64,000 nucleotides of DNA from positions 12,170,845 through 12,234,844 of the forward strand of contig OZ024788.1 in the NCBI GenBank assembly GCA_964017065.1. Reading direction: 5' to 3'. Of this stretch, positions 54,411 to 64,000 are shown in pieces. Numbering within the stretch: position 1 is the stretch's first letter; the number at the start of each line of letters is the position of its first letter. The notes beneath the pieces were generated by a model. It had not been told where the DNA came from. It did not search any database and saw only the letters and a list, made by a program, of their open reading frames with translations. Source of the stretch: Haliclona indistincta (taxonomy: Eukaryota > Porifera > Demospongiae > Haplosclerida > Chalinidae). A program made the position numbers and the translations under genes.

Positions 54411-56184
54411 GGCTGCTGGATGAACATTCGGCTGACAGCTACCGGGACCTCCGTGCAGGTTGCCTGTGAAACAAGAGAGCGAAAAACAGATAAATTACCA
54501 AGGGACATTGCATCCGCAGCCGAGTTCAACGCTCTGGCCACGTGTTCTATCAAATATTCAAACTGGTAAATAACCGAGTAAAAGCATAGGCAATGGAGCA
54601 AGTGATGTGCAGCCAGATTGGAAGCCGAATTGTTCTGAAGGATTGAGACCACCGCCATGTTGTCCGAATGGAAGTGGATGTGAAGGCTGTGCCAATGCCC
54701 TCCCCACAGGGCAGCTGCAAGAACAATAGGTACCAGCTCCTTGACTGAGATTTCTACGTCGTCCCATGATGGATCCCACTGCAGTTTGAAGAACCAGCGG
54801 CCCGGCAGCCCGACTCCACCACAACCAAATCTCCCTGAAGCGTCGGTGTAGACATGCGCTGAGGGGACAGGAATATCACGAAAAACATAAGGCCATTCCA
54901 GTGAGCCAGAAAACACGCCCACCACTGTAAGTCAGCACGGGCAGCCACATCTAAATGCTGAACATATCTGCAGAGGGGTCGTGCTGCTGATAGCGCAAGG
55001 AACAGATGCCGAAGAAAACTTCGGCCTTGATGCACCACCGATGCTGCTTGCGACAAGTGACCAAGTAGCGACTCAAAGTCAGACCAGCATCATGAGCGCC
55101 TACCAAGCCATCGCTGTAGCCGCGTTTGTATGTACCAGACTTTATCTTCCAGCAGTCTGTTAGATTGATAGACACTGTTAGACACTGTTAGATTCGAGCT
55201 CTCGAATCTAACAGTGTCCACGGTTATGCCTAGGAATGACACAACTGGTGCTGGTCCCTCTATCTTGCGATGTGCAACCGAAACGCCTAACCACTCAAGT
55301 ATACTGAGAACACGCGCAAGGACCGCGTGACCAGAATTGGCTAATGGAGCGACGAAGAACAGGAAATCATCAAAGTAGTGGATGTGAAGCGTAATGCCAG
55401 CTTGCCACAGTGCCCACCCTATGGCGTCCACAACCGCTGTAAAGAGCTTAGGGGCTGAGCGCAAGCCAAACGGGAGTGCTTGATCAACATAAACATTGCC
55501 CTCCCACTCAATTCCAAAGAGGTGGCGATCCTGGGGATGAAGAGGGACCAGGCGGTATGCACTATTCAGGTCAACCTTAATAAGGACCGTGCCCTCACCC
55601 AGCTGCTTTATGAAAAGTAGGGCGTCATCGAGTGATGAGTACCACAAAGAACACAGGAGAGGAGAAATACCATCGTTCACACTCCGACCAAAAGGATGTG
55701 ACAGGTCAACAATCATACGCCACTGGCCAGTACCTCTACCCTTCGGTACAAGACCAACTGGGCTACAATGAACCACCCGTCCCGTTGCCCCTGTCAGAGG
55801 TCCGACCATACTACCAGCCGCCACTTCTTGTGCGACATAGTTAGCCACAACCTGCCTGTTAGCCAAGGACGACGGATGGTTATGCACTGAAGAGCGAAGG
55901 CCAGTCTCTGGGGCCTGGTAGCCTACATGAAAACCCTCCACCAAGCCCTGCAGTATGAAGATAATATAGGATCTGTCAGGATGACCTCTCAGGCAATATG
56001 CAAGTGCAGAAGTCCGAACAGGTGTGGGGCAGGAAGGCCATTGGAACAGGGAGAATGGCTGAGTCAAGGGTGGCTGGTTGAGACAGTTCAGGTGACGCAT
56101 GTAAACATACTGAGATCCTCTGACTCCCAGATGCTGTAGTGTGAGTAGGTCCAGGTGGTACTGAACCGAGCGACCTGTGGGCAT
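54389..56184 (-). pseudogene. DIRS reverse transcriptase - RNase H, broken
   Basis: The RT frame (55090-56184) contains GQWRMIVDLSHPFGRSVNDG, TVLIKVDLNSAYRLVPLHP, ALPFGLRSAPKLFTAVVDA and the active site HYFDDFLFF. A TGA at 55090-55092 stops it; the same frame resumes with FESLLGHLSQAASVV. A frame change near 54890 leads to RNase H (54389-54925): YTDASGRFGCGG, KELVPIVLAAALWG, FHSDNMAVV and NSAADAMS give the acidic residues. About 14 extra residues near the RT end come from a local palindrome at 55181-55218. Confidence 0.85.
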
Positions 56185-56484
56185 GAGGAAAATTCAGTGA
56201 AGATCAGCTTACAGGCCCTTGTGACCACCCATGAACCATCCAGTATTGTGGCCATGCACCAGCCATTGCTACCGCAAATATTATGCACGCACTCATCGTA
56301 ACAATCAGGACACAATGGTCAGTGATATAATTGATAAACGGGAATGATGCACAACCCATGTGGACAATAATGTACCAAACAGCAGAGTAGATAAATGCAG
56401 AGTAAATAAATGCAATATAAAGGCATGAACAATAACCACAGCAATAATGATAACGTGTCCCATGCCAGGCTGCCTCCAATGGTC

Positions 56485-58673
56485 TCAAGCTGAAGATGAC
56501 CCTGGTGTGGACTGGGAGCGAGGTGGACCAGTGCCCGGTCTTGATCTCGGAGGGAGCCGACAGTCCCGTACAGCATGAGAAGGTTGGAAACAATTCGCAC
56601 AGACGTGCCGGTAGTTGCATGTGCCAGGGAAGATACATGCGCCCTCATTCCAGAATGAGCACTCACGTACAGAGGAACGGGCAGGTGGACGAGCTGAGGA
56701 TGGCTGGCTACTCCTAATCACCGGAGGTTGGAGCTGGGCCAAGGCACATTGGGTAGAAGTATGGTCACACTCCTGGCACAAGTTACAAAATGTACCAGAG
56801 ACTGCAGGACGTTGGCCCAGTATAGTCGTCGCCTGGAGCTCCGGGTGAATGACATTCCATTGGAGGCTAGGATTAATAGCGGCCTGTTGGCGAAACAAGC
56901 GGTCGTAATCTATCCATCCTGAGCCTCCATGACGCATGGCCTCGCGAACAACGAGGATGGCATAAGTGATTCGCTCTCAGGTCACCTGATCAGACGTGCT
57001 GGCAGCAAGGAAGGTAAGGAAACAGCAAATCCAAGAAGGGAGTGTAGTCACATCGCGAACCCTAGGGCGAGACGCTACTGGGAGGACATGGAAGCCCATG
57101 GCCCCATGCATCTCCTCGTAATGGCGCCTCAAGGCAGCATTGTCCCACAAGAGATCCCTCATCTCGATGAAGCGGCCCGACTGTATTTGCTGCACCATCC
57201 TGGCCGGCACTGGGCGTGTTGATATAGAGAGGCTGAGGTCAGCCACTGAACCCCCGTTTGCGAACCAATCTGCAGCGTATGGAGGAAATTTCAGAGGAGG
57301 TACAAGCCATGAGCCCCATTTACACGACACCTCCAACCCGGATTGAATCCGGATCGACCTGCGTGTAAACGCGAGGTAATCCGGATCGATCCGGATTCAA
57401 TCCGGATTGCTCAACCCACATCTGGAGGTGGGTTGAATCCGAATTAATCCGGATCGGGTCCACGTGTAAACAGTAAAGTGAGCTCAAACGAGCTGTTGCT
57501 AGTCTTCTCTGGGTGAATTGTAGTTACCAGTGCACAGCAGAAGGACGGCAATACATGTTTTTTTCTCTAGCTGTAGTCTCCTAGCCAAGGAAAGTCTTGT
57601 AATAGCAAAAAACGATTTCTAGACGTATTGTAGGCTACCGTGTCAGCCGTGCAGTTTTTTTTACCAAAAGTAAGCTTGATGGTTGACTATTCCGGTCCTT
57701 ATTGTTGCAACAAAGCAAGAGTGGAGTGTATAGCAAGGTTCTCCCTTCTGTTATGCATAAAATAGCCCTTCTATTACATCAAAATCACCTGCGATTTGGC
57801 TCGTGTGTAAACGGGACGTTATCCGGATTGTATCCGGGTTGGGCTAATCCGGATTGGGTGTGTGTAAACGGGGCTATGGAGTCATGACAGAGGCCTGAGC
57901 CGAGGAGGATGGAGTGGAAGATGTGACCCCGGAGAACGCAATACTTGAGATAGAGGCCGGATGAGGAATCTGGACGAAACCTGAGGAAGCGTATGGTAAA
58001 CCAGACATGTGGCAAGGGAGCTCAGCGGGAATTGCATACTCCATGTGGTACAGATGAACCGCCTGACCCTAGCGCATGCGCAACCTAAAAACAAACGTAT
58101 TACACATGTAGAGATACCACTATAACCACAGAACCTGCCGACACACAAATTTCTAACCACCCATAGTAGCTAAGCCAACCATGCCAACACACAAAACAAA
58201 CCCTAACCTTGTTGTGACATGAGTTGTGATCCTGGCCTAGTTATCACAGGTGGGATAGGCAGCGATGACGAGGTCACTGAAGTCCGCGGCTCGGAGGAAC
58301 TGGAGACCGAGGGGCCTGGGACACGGCTCTCCTGAACCACAGCGCGAATCATGCGCAAGAAATCATCCATTGAGAGATCTGCCACCTGCTGGCTCTGGGA
58401 CGGGAGAACACTGTCAATGGAACTCGCAGGTGTGGTGCTGACAGCAGAAGAAGCAGGTAAGATGGTGCGACCACTACACAAAGAGAGCGAATAGGGTACC
58501 GGACCATGCGACGCGGAGCCAGATGGACCGTCGCCACGTCCACGACCGCGACCTCGACCACGACCATGAGCCATTGAGGAGGTAGGCAGGATCGAGCACA
58601 CACTCACTGGTGCAGCAATGGTGGCCTCACTAAACACGTGCTTTGAGAGCCCGCCCACTAAGGGAGTGTCCAC
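56485..58673 (-). pseudogene. DIRS gag-like gene, interrupted by a MITE
   Basis: The 5' part (58203-58673) encodes a Gly/Arg-rich run (HGRGRGRGRGRGDG) and SMDDFLRMIRAVVQE. The middle (57878-58082) is Pro/Ser-rich and is cut by the MITE at 57309-57877. The 3' part (56485-57307) has RPVPARMVQQIQSGRFIEM, VREAMRHGGSGWIDYDRLFR and two Cys/His clusters (CNLCQECDHTSTQC; CSFWNEGACIFPGTCNYRHV then CANCFQPSHAVRDC). An in-frame TGA at 56977-56979 replaces an expected Arg. A donor-like GTTAGG at 58202-58207 could mark an intron. Confidence 0.7.
57309..57877. mobile_element. MITE with GTTTACAC ends inside DIRS gag
   Basis: The termini AGCCCC(A/G)TTTACAC are inverted (57309 onward; complement ends near 57877). 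ATG occurs on both sides, so a 3-bp duplication is possible, as for Harbinger-like elements. The interior repeats CCGGATT/AATCCGG many times (57345-57450 and 57820-57860). Confidence 0.7.
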
Positions 58674-59047
58674 TTGTTATTAACTCCGTTTATAACCGGT
58701 GTACTATAAACGTAAACGGGCATGAAAATTGTAAAAGCTTTCTGATGAAATCATGTAGGGATGAAGGAATCTATACCACTAAACAAGGAGCTAGCAAAGA
58801 ATGATAACATGATTGACTAAAATAATAACAAACCATGCATCCGTACATCAGTGGCTGCACAATAATAATTATGGACTCTCGGCAGTCAACACCAGCATTC
58901 CTAACCTATAGCCAGTATAGACGTTATTCAGATTACATAATGCATGACGTCATAGTCAACGTGCGCCTGCTGTGCGGGGCAAAGGCCGCAAAACTAGCAG
59001 AAGAACATGTGCTTGTAGCTCGGCTTGTAATCTATTATACTTCAGTC

Positions 59048-59649
59048 ATGGTGAAGTCATGCTGCGCTCCTGGGTGCAAGAACCGCTCTACTGCCAATTC
59101 ATCAATCAAATTCCACCGATTTCCTGTGGACAAAGACAGGCGAGCGCTTTGGAGTGCTGCAGTGAGACGAGTGCATTGGCAGCCCACGGAAAATTCTGTG
59201 TTGAGCAGTGCTCATTTTTTGTTAGTGGCAGTAAGAGCAACGATTCTCTATCACCGGACTATGTTCCAACGCTGTTTAATCATTCGACTACTCGAGAAAA
59301 AAACAGAGCAGAGCAGAATTTGGCGTCCTACAGTAGAAGGCTGGAATCGTGTAAGCGTAGGTCAGAGACTGCTGCTACGAGAGGTGCTATCCCTAGCTCC
59401 AAAGTTTCAAGAACTAAAGAAGAACACGAGGCAGAACTTGAATCACCAGAGAATGAGAAGGGAACAATGACAGAACCGACAAGAACCAGTGATGCTTCGA
59501 CAACGACAGACCTAACAGCAAGTAAAATCATAGAAGGTAATGCTGAGTACATTGATGCTCTTGAGAAAAACTTGTGTCGACTGAGAGTGGAGAATGCAGA
59601 TTTAAGAGATCGTGCGGTTGTTTCTGAAGTGAAGAGGTGCATTCCTTGA
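59048..59649 (+). pseudogene. THAP-domain protein gene, frameshifted
   Basis: The start ATG at 59048 gives MVKSCCAPGCKNRS, then IKFHRFPVDKDRRALW and SSAHF, the layout of a THAP (C2CH) zinc finger. A one-base slip in the T6 run at 59215-59220 moves the frame; the other frame gives SPDYVPTLF, the THAP end motif, then an Arg/Glu-rich coiled-coil region (EKNLCRLRVENADLRDRA) to TGA at 59647-59649. In the CxxH pair Cys is replaced by Ser (AGC). It would be about 200 residues, too short for a full P-element or Kolobok transposase. It lies inside the H hairpin and overlaps the convergent fragment at 59602. Confidence 0.7.
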
Positions 59650-59817
59650 ACTTTCTCTACCCAAAGGTGCAAGAACTTTCTCTACCCAGCCGTCAACAAA
59701 ATATTTGTATCCTTCCAAGCTTTTGTAGGCCTTCATTTCTTCTTTTGTGTAAGGGCCAGGAGTATTCACCAGATAGTCATAGACGTCTCTGGCCATTTCG
59801 TGCTGGCTTTCGACCAC
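59602..59817 (-). pseudogene. Fragment of a YqaJ/SWIM-associated transposon protein
   Basis: The 71-codon frame has PGPYTKEEMKAYKSLEGYKY and FVDGWVEKV. I associate this signature with the N-terminal part of animal proteins with a SWIM zinc finger and YqaJ-like exonuclease domain; that is from memory and unverified. The SWIM and YqaJ parts are absent here. It is convergent with the THAP gene and overlaps its last 48 bases. Confidence 0.5.
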
Positions 59818-60269
59818 TGGTGTGAACTATGCTTAGCATATGGATCGCACGAGAAGCCAATCATATCTAATTTTTCTGCATGTCTTCCGTGCGCTCTATG
59901 GTAGCTGCTAGTAGTATTCAGACTCCACATTTGACGAGATCACAGAGATATCTGCAGCGCTAACATGTACTGATTTTGTACTACCCCTCCTTTTTTCTCG
60001 CAAAATGGCGACCTAGCAACGTTTACGCTTGTTTCTAAGATAAAACCACGCAATTATTTCATCATTGAATAAGGTCTATAGCAGCCACTGATGTAGGGAT
60101 GCATGGTTCATTATCAAGTCAATCGTGTTACCTATAGTGACTTGTACTTGATTGTAATCATGGCATCATATTACGTATTACATGTGTGCTATTTATGCTG
60201 TCACTCTGGTCTTGTTCTGGGTTGGAAAAAGATTCCATTTGACTCCGAGCTGGAACTCGGTTTTATGAA

Positions 60270-61506
60270 TATTAGGGAGGCACGGTAGTGCCTCCCTATG
60301 TAGGGTTGAACGAGAAAACAAGATGGCGGCTACATACAATGTATTAGCGTTCAAACGCTGATATTTCGCCTGGTGATGAATTGTATACGTCAAAAGACAC
60401 TTAAATCTGCTCTCTGGCGTTGCCCCATCTTACAGTAGCAAGGAGATTGCTCGAAATTGTTACTAAAGTGACGAACCTGGAAACAGTGAAAATCGTGTTT
60501 CGTCATCTTCGTTTTCTTTTTTCTTTCTTCTTTCTTTCTTTCTTCAGCGCGCCTAGCGCCTGTACACGAGCAATGCCGAGACCAAAACACCCACGAACAG
60601 TCATGAAATTCTTCTGGCAGGTGCCTTTTGAACTTAGTTTTTAGCGAAACGTTGATATAAATTCCGCGATTTCTCGATCGTGATCCATTGTCAGCTAAGT
60701 GCTGGACGCCATTAATGTGATTGCGCAATATGCACGTGACCAAGCAGTGGATAGCGCACGTGACCAAGCACTAGCTTGGGTATCGCCGCGCCGTATGGAT
60801 CGCTGAGAAATCGTATCTGTCTGGAGTCTTCGGAGAACAGTAAGCTCGTATAGGATCACCATTCTGCGCTTGCCAGATAATTAAAACCGCTGTACATGTC
60901 TACAAACAAGTGTGGGCGGGGCTCGTATCCACTGCATTCATGTGTAGGCGAGCTGATATGTACAGCATAACAATTATTTTTTCTACAAGTTTAAAATTCT
61001 TAATAATAAAGAAAAGCCATCAGCAACAGGAAAACTAAACCAATGGCGGAAACAAAGACAGCTCAGTACGTGCATGATATTGAAATGCACTTCGCTGAAA
61101 AAGAATAAAGGACACAAAAAAGAAAATTAAAAAGATTTCTATCGAAATCAAAAGGATGTAGGGTTGTGAAATGTACCACTGGTTCACAATGTAAACTAAC
61201 AAGGAACAAGCTTGGAATGGTAACACGATTGACTTGCTAACAGACCATAGATCCCTACATCAGTGGCTGTACATAAGATCAATATTTTGTCACAAGCTGA
61301 ATGCACGTCAGGTGTCAGTCAGCAACTAGCTGAACTAGCTATAGGCAACCACAGCAGCCACTGATGTAGGGATCTATGGTCTGGCAGCAAGTCAATCGTG
61401 TTACCATTCCAAGCTTGTTCCTTGTTAGTTTACATTGTGAACCAGTGGTACATTTCACAACCCTACATCCTTTTGATTTCGATAGAAATCTTTTTAATTT
61501 TCTTGT
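60270..61506 (+). mobile_element. F-family copy inside the gypsy 5' LTR
   Basis: It follows TTTTATGAAT and ends before TATAACA of the LTR. It is of the GC-box subfamily, unlike the copy in the other LTR. Confidence 0.75.
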
Positions 61507-61548
61507 ATAACATTTGGTGACGAGGACGGAGCTGAACCTACATCAATA

Positions 61549-61920
61549 TGGCCAAAATACCTGTCGGCAATTTTGGAGATTTCGACCCGGACAAAGAAGA
61601 GTGGTCACAGTATGCGACTTGTCTTCGATATTTCTTTGTGGCGAACGGTAGATTGATTTATTTTTAGACGACACATAGACCACATTCGGATTAGAACAGC
61701 ACTTTTTGCTCAAAAGGAATTGGAGGAACTGCATGGATTCGATTGCGGATTTCCAAAGGGATCTGATCCATACATATCTGTAGATCAACCAGCTGCTCCT
61801 CCTGACACTTCACCTTCTCCACCTGTCAGTCTAAGAAGAACAAGACCTCCTAGAACACTACCCCCTCCTCGAAACCCAAGTTCTCGTAACAGGCGTCCAC
61901 CAGACTATTTGCTCCCCTGA
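61549..61920 (+). pseudogene. Gypsy gag start fused to pol end by a large deletion
   Basis: It begins ATGGCCAAAATACC with IPVGNFGDFDPDKEEW and CLRYFFVANGR, a gypsy gag N-terminus. It then jumps to a pol C-terminus (Pro/Arg-rich, RRTRPPRTL and NRRPPDYLLP, stop near 61918). Nearly all of gag, protease, RT, RNase H and integrase is missing. Confidence 0.7.
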
Positions 61921-62090
61921 TCTCTCACTACTTCAAGGAGGAAGAAATGTAGTGACTTGTACTTGATTGTAATCATGACATCATTACATGTGTACTATTT
62001 ATGCTGTCACTCTGGTCTTGTTCTGGGTTTTAAAAAGAATCTATTAGTTTTGACTCCGAGCTGGAACTCTGTTTTATGAATAAATAATAC

Positions 62091-63272
62091 TAGGGAGGCA
62101 CGGTAGTGCCTCCCTATGTAGGGATGAACGAGAAAACAAGATGGCAGCTACATACAATGTATTAGCGTTCAAACGCTGATATTTCGCCTGGTGATGAATT
62201 TTATACGTCCAAAGACACTTGTTGCCCCATCTTACAGTAGCAAGGAGATTGCTCGAAATTGTTGCTAAAGTGACGAACCTGGAAACTGTGAAAATCGAGT
62301 TTCGTCATGTTCGTTTTCTTTCTTTTTTTCTTCCACTCGCCTAGCTCCTTTACGTGAGCAGTGGCGAGACCAAACACCCACGAACAGTCGTGAAATTCTC
62401 CTGGCATGTGCCTTTTGAACTTAGCTTTTAGCAAAACGACGATATAAATTTGAAGAGTTCACGATCACGAACAGTTGTCAGCTTAGTGTTTGACGCCATA
62501 TTGTTTTTACGTAATACGCACGTGACCTATCACTCGAATTAATTTTATCAGAAGAGTATCGCCGTATGGAGGCGTCTGGAGTCTTCGAAGTACAACTCAC
62601 CGAGTAAGCTCGTGTAGTATCATCGTTCTGCTGCTTGCCAGATAGTATCACAGCCATACAGAAATTTTCTAAACCAGAGTGAGCGGAGCTCGTATGCAGT
62701 GCAATCCTGCAGCATGCATAAATGCAGTTTCGGCATTTTTAGGAATACTATGAGCTACAAGTTAAAAAGCAATTATCAACAACAGCAAACCAAACCAATG
62801 GTGGAATCAAAGAGATACATTATCTCGCCGAATTCGAACTGCACCAAAAATTTGAAACTCACTGAAAAGAAAAAAGGACACAAACAAGAAAATAAAAAGA
62901 TTTCTAACGAAATCAAAAGGCTGTAGGGATAAAGAAATCCGCTACTGGTCCCCAATGTAAACCAACAAGGAGCAAGCATGGAATCGTAACACGATTGTCT
63001 TGCTAACAGACCATAGATCCCTACATCAGTGGCTGTACATAAGATTTTGACTTTGATACAAGCTGAATTCATGTCAGGTGTCAGTCAACAGCAACTAGCT
63101 GAACTGCTATAGTCAGCCACAGCAGCCACTGATGTAGGGATCTATGGTCTGTTAGCAAGAAAATCATGTTACCATTCCATGCTTGCTCCTTGTTGATTCA
63201 CATTGGGGACCAGTAGCAGATTTTTTATCCCTACATCCTTTTGATTTCGTTAGAAATTTTTTTATTTTCTTT
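62091..63272 (+). mobile_element. F-family copy inside the gypsy 3' LTR
   Basis: It follows AATAAATAATAC, about nine bases further along the LTR than the copy in the 5' LTR, and belongs to the other subfamily (GAGTTCACGATCACGAACAG). Confidence 0.75.
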
Positions 63273-63281
63273 TACATTACC

Positions 63282-63386
63282 ATTCCGTGCTAGTTCCTCG
63301 TTGGTTTACATAGTGGACCAGTGGTAGATTTCTTGATCTTCGTCCCTACATCCTTTTGATTTCGTCACAAACCTTTTTCAATTTTC
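63282..63386. mobile_element. Right arm of the THAP-bearing H hairpin, continued
   Basis: ATTCCGTGCTAGTTCCTCG follows the TTACC duplication exactly where the arm left off at 60132. It ends CTTTTTCAATTTTCT, the complement of the outer left arm. Confidence 0.7.
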
Positions 63387-63667
63387 TATTAGGAGGCTTG
63401 GTAGTACCTCTCTATGTAGGAATGAATGGAAAAACTAGATGGTGGCTACATACAATGTATTAGCATTCTATTTCACCTGATGATGGATTCTGTACGTCCA
63501 AAGACACTTAGATCTGCTATCCGATGTTGCCCCATTTTACAGTTGCAAGGAGATTGCTCGAAATTATCACTATACTGACGAATCTGGAAACGATGAAAAT
63601 TGAGTTTTGTCATCTCGTTTTCTTCTTTCTTTCCTTCTTTCTTTCTTTCTTTCTTTATTACTTTCTT

Positions 63668-63753
<86 letters not shown>

Positions 63754-64000
63754 CCTCCCTGCCTCCTTCCTTCCCTCCCTCCCTCCCTCCCTCCCTGCCT
63801 CCCTCCCAGCCTCCCTCCCTCCCTTCCTCCTTCCCTTCCTCCCTTCCTCCCTTCCTCCTCCCTCCTTTCCTCCCTCCCTCCCTCCTTTCTTTCCTTCTTC
63901 CTTTCTTCAGCACACCTATAGTGCCTTTGCGCGAGACCAAAACACCCATGAACAGTCGTGAGACTCTCCTGGCAGTTGCCTTTTGAACTTTGCGATACTT
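63387..64000 (+). mobile_element. Divergent F copy, cut by the window end
   Basis: It starts ATTAGGAGGCTTGGTAGT and follows F layout. Its CTTT tract has grown into the long microsatellite at 63603-63910. Confidence 0.65.
63603..63910. repeat. Compound CTTT / CT / CCCT microsatellite
   Basis: CTTT units, then about 85 bases of CT, then CCCT and CCTT units. It sits at the place of the short CTTT tract of other F copies. Long Ser/Leu/Pro and Arg/Glu/Gly frames here are translations of the repeat. Confidence 0.95.

Larger units (their letters stand above)
52914..58690 (-). mobile_element. DIRS-like tyrosine-recombinase retrotransposon
   Basis: The gene order on the minus strand is gag, reverse transcriptase, RNase H and tyrosine recombinase, diagnostic of DIRS elements. 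The ends carry GGGACACTCCCCC (about 52999) and GGGAGTGTCC (58663) in inverse orientation. It interrupts an F copy with no visible target duplication, as expected when the recombinase rather than an integrase does the insertion. Confidence 0.85.
58724..60132. mobile_element. H-type hairpin carrying a THAP gene (left part)
   Basis: The left arm 58724-58858 ends ACATCAGTGGCTGC; the right arm starts GCAGCCACTGATGTAGGG at 60081, runs to 60132, and is continued after the gypsy insertion at 63282-63386. The 1.2 kb between the arms, about 100 bp non-coding in ordinary H copies, contains a THAP-domain gene and a convergent gene fragment. The outer arms correspond to those of stand-alone H MITEs. Confidence 0.7.
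60133..63276 (+). mobile_element. Internally deleted Ty3/gypsy LTR retrotransposon
   Basis: The 5-bp duplication TTACC (60128-60132 and 63277-63281) flanks it. The 5' LTR is 60133-61512 and the 3' LTR 61948-63276, each with the core GTGACTTGTACTTGATTG ... TATTTATGCTGTCACTCTGG. TTTGGTGACGAGGACGG at 61513 is the primer-binding region and CAAGGAGGAAGAAA (61934-61947) the polypurine tract. Only 435 bp lie between the LTRs. Each LTR contains an F copy. Confidence 0.8.

Noticed and set aside
63473..63986. Long Ser/Leu/Pro and Arg/Glu/Gly open frames
   Set aside because: Produced by the CT/CCCT microsatellite in an F copy.

Overview
This is a stretch of animal nuclear genome, most likely an invertebrate; a demosponge is my best guess. 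The guess rests on GT-AG introns of 47-70 bases next to introns of many kilobases, many foldback MITEs, and a mix of DIRS-like, Crypton-like, Ty3/gypsy, hAT and THAP elements. There is no bacterial operon structure, rRNA or CRISPR array, and no convincing intact tRNA. Almost all of the window is transposable-element sequence in nested layers.

The only host gene I can support is split over the + strand. Eight candidate exons (7828-7868, 7939-8015, 10541-10747, 19380-19701, 36734-36867, 36921-37060, 50164-50260, 51161-51369) join in frame at all seven junctions and end at a TAA, giving 408 codons with an apparent membrane segment near the C-terminus. I do not recognise the family. Its large introns hold most of the mobile elements described here.

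Repeat families. (1) The F/H family: a body of about 800 bp plus a 400 bp foldback hairpin H, in more than a dozen copies in both orientations. (2) The P family: about 590 bp, TTAA-flanked, CCCTTTAA ends, seven copies. (3) Assorted foldback and hAT-like MITEs, several with exact target-site duplications.

Region by region: 1-6400 repeat mosaic with two large hairpins; 6400-12800 F copies around exons 1-3; 12800-15200 GGAA microsatellite and a lone H hairpin; 15200-17900 Crypton-like recombinase and LINE endonuclease remnants flanking a P copy; 18500-23100 palindromes, exon 4, a 1.1 kb element with 20-bp repeat arrays, and P copies; 23800-28000 F copies and a gypsy integrase remnant; 28300-33100 a DIRS-terminus-bounded element without recognisable genes; 33200-34450 a second gypsy pol remnant; 35200-43200 F and P copies around exons 5-6; 46014-48949 a structurally complete hAT transposon; 50100-51400 exons 7-8; 51690-64000 a nested stack in which an F copy is split by a hAT MITE and a DIRS retrotransposon, while the hairpin of the same repeat carries a THAP gene plus a convergent YqaJ-associated gene fragment and is itself split by a gypsy element whose two LTRs each carry an F copy.

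The most interesting object is the THAP-bearing H hairpin (58724-60132, continuing at 63282-63386). An internally deleted copy of the same element lies at 1612-1890, so it is a good candidate for the gene-carrying parent of an abundant foldback MITE family.
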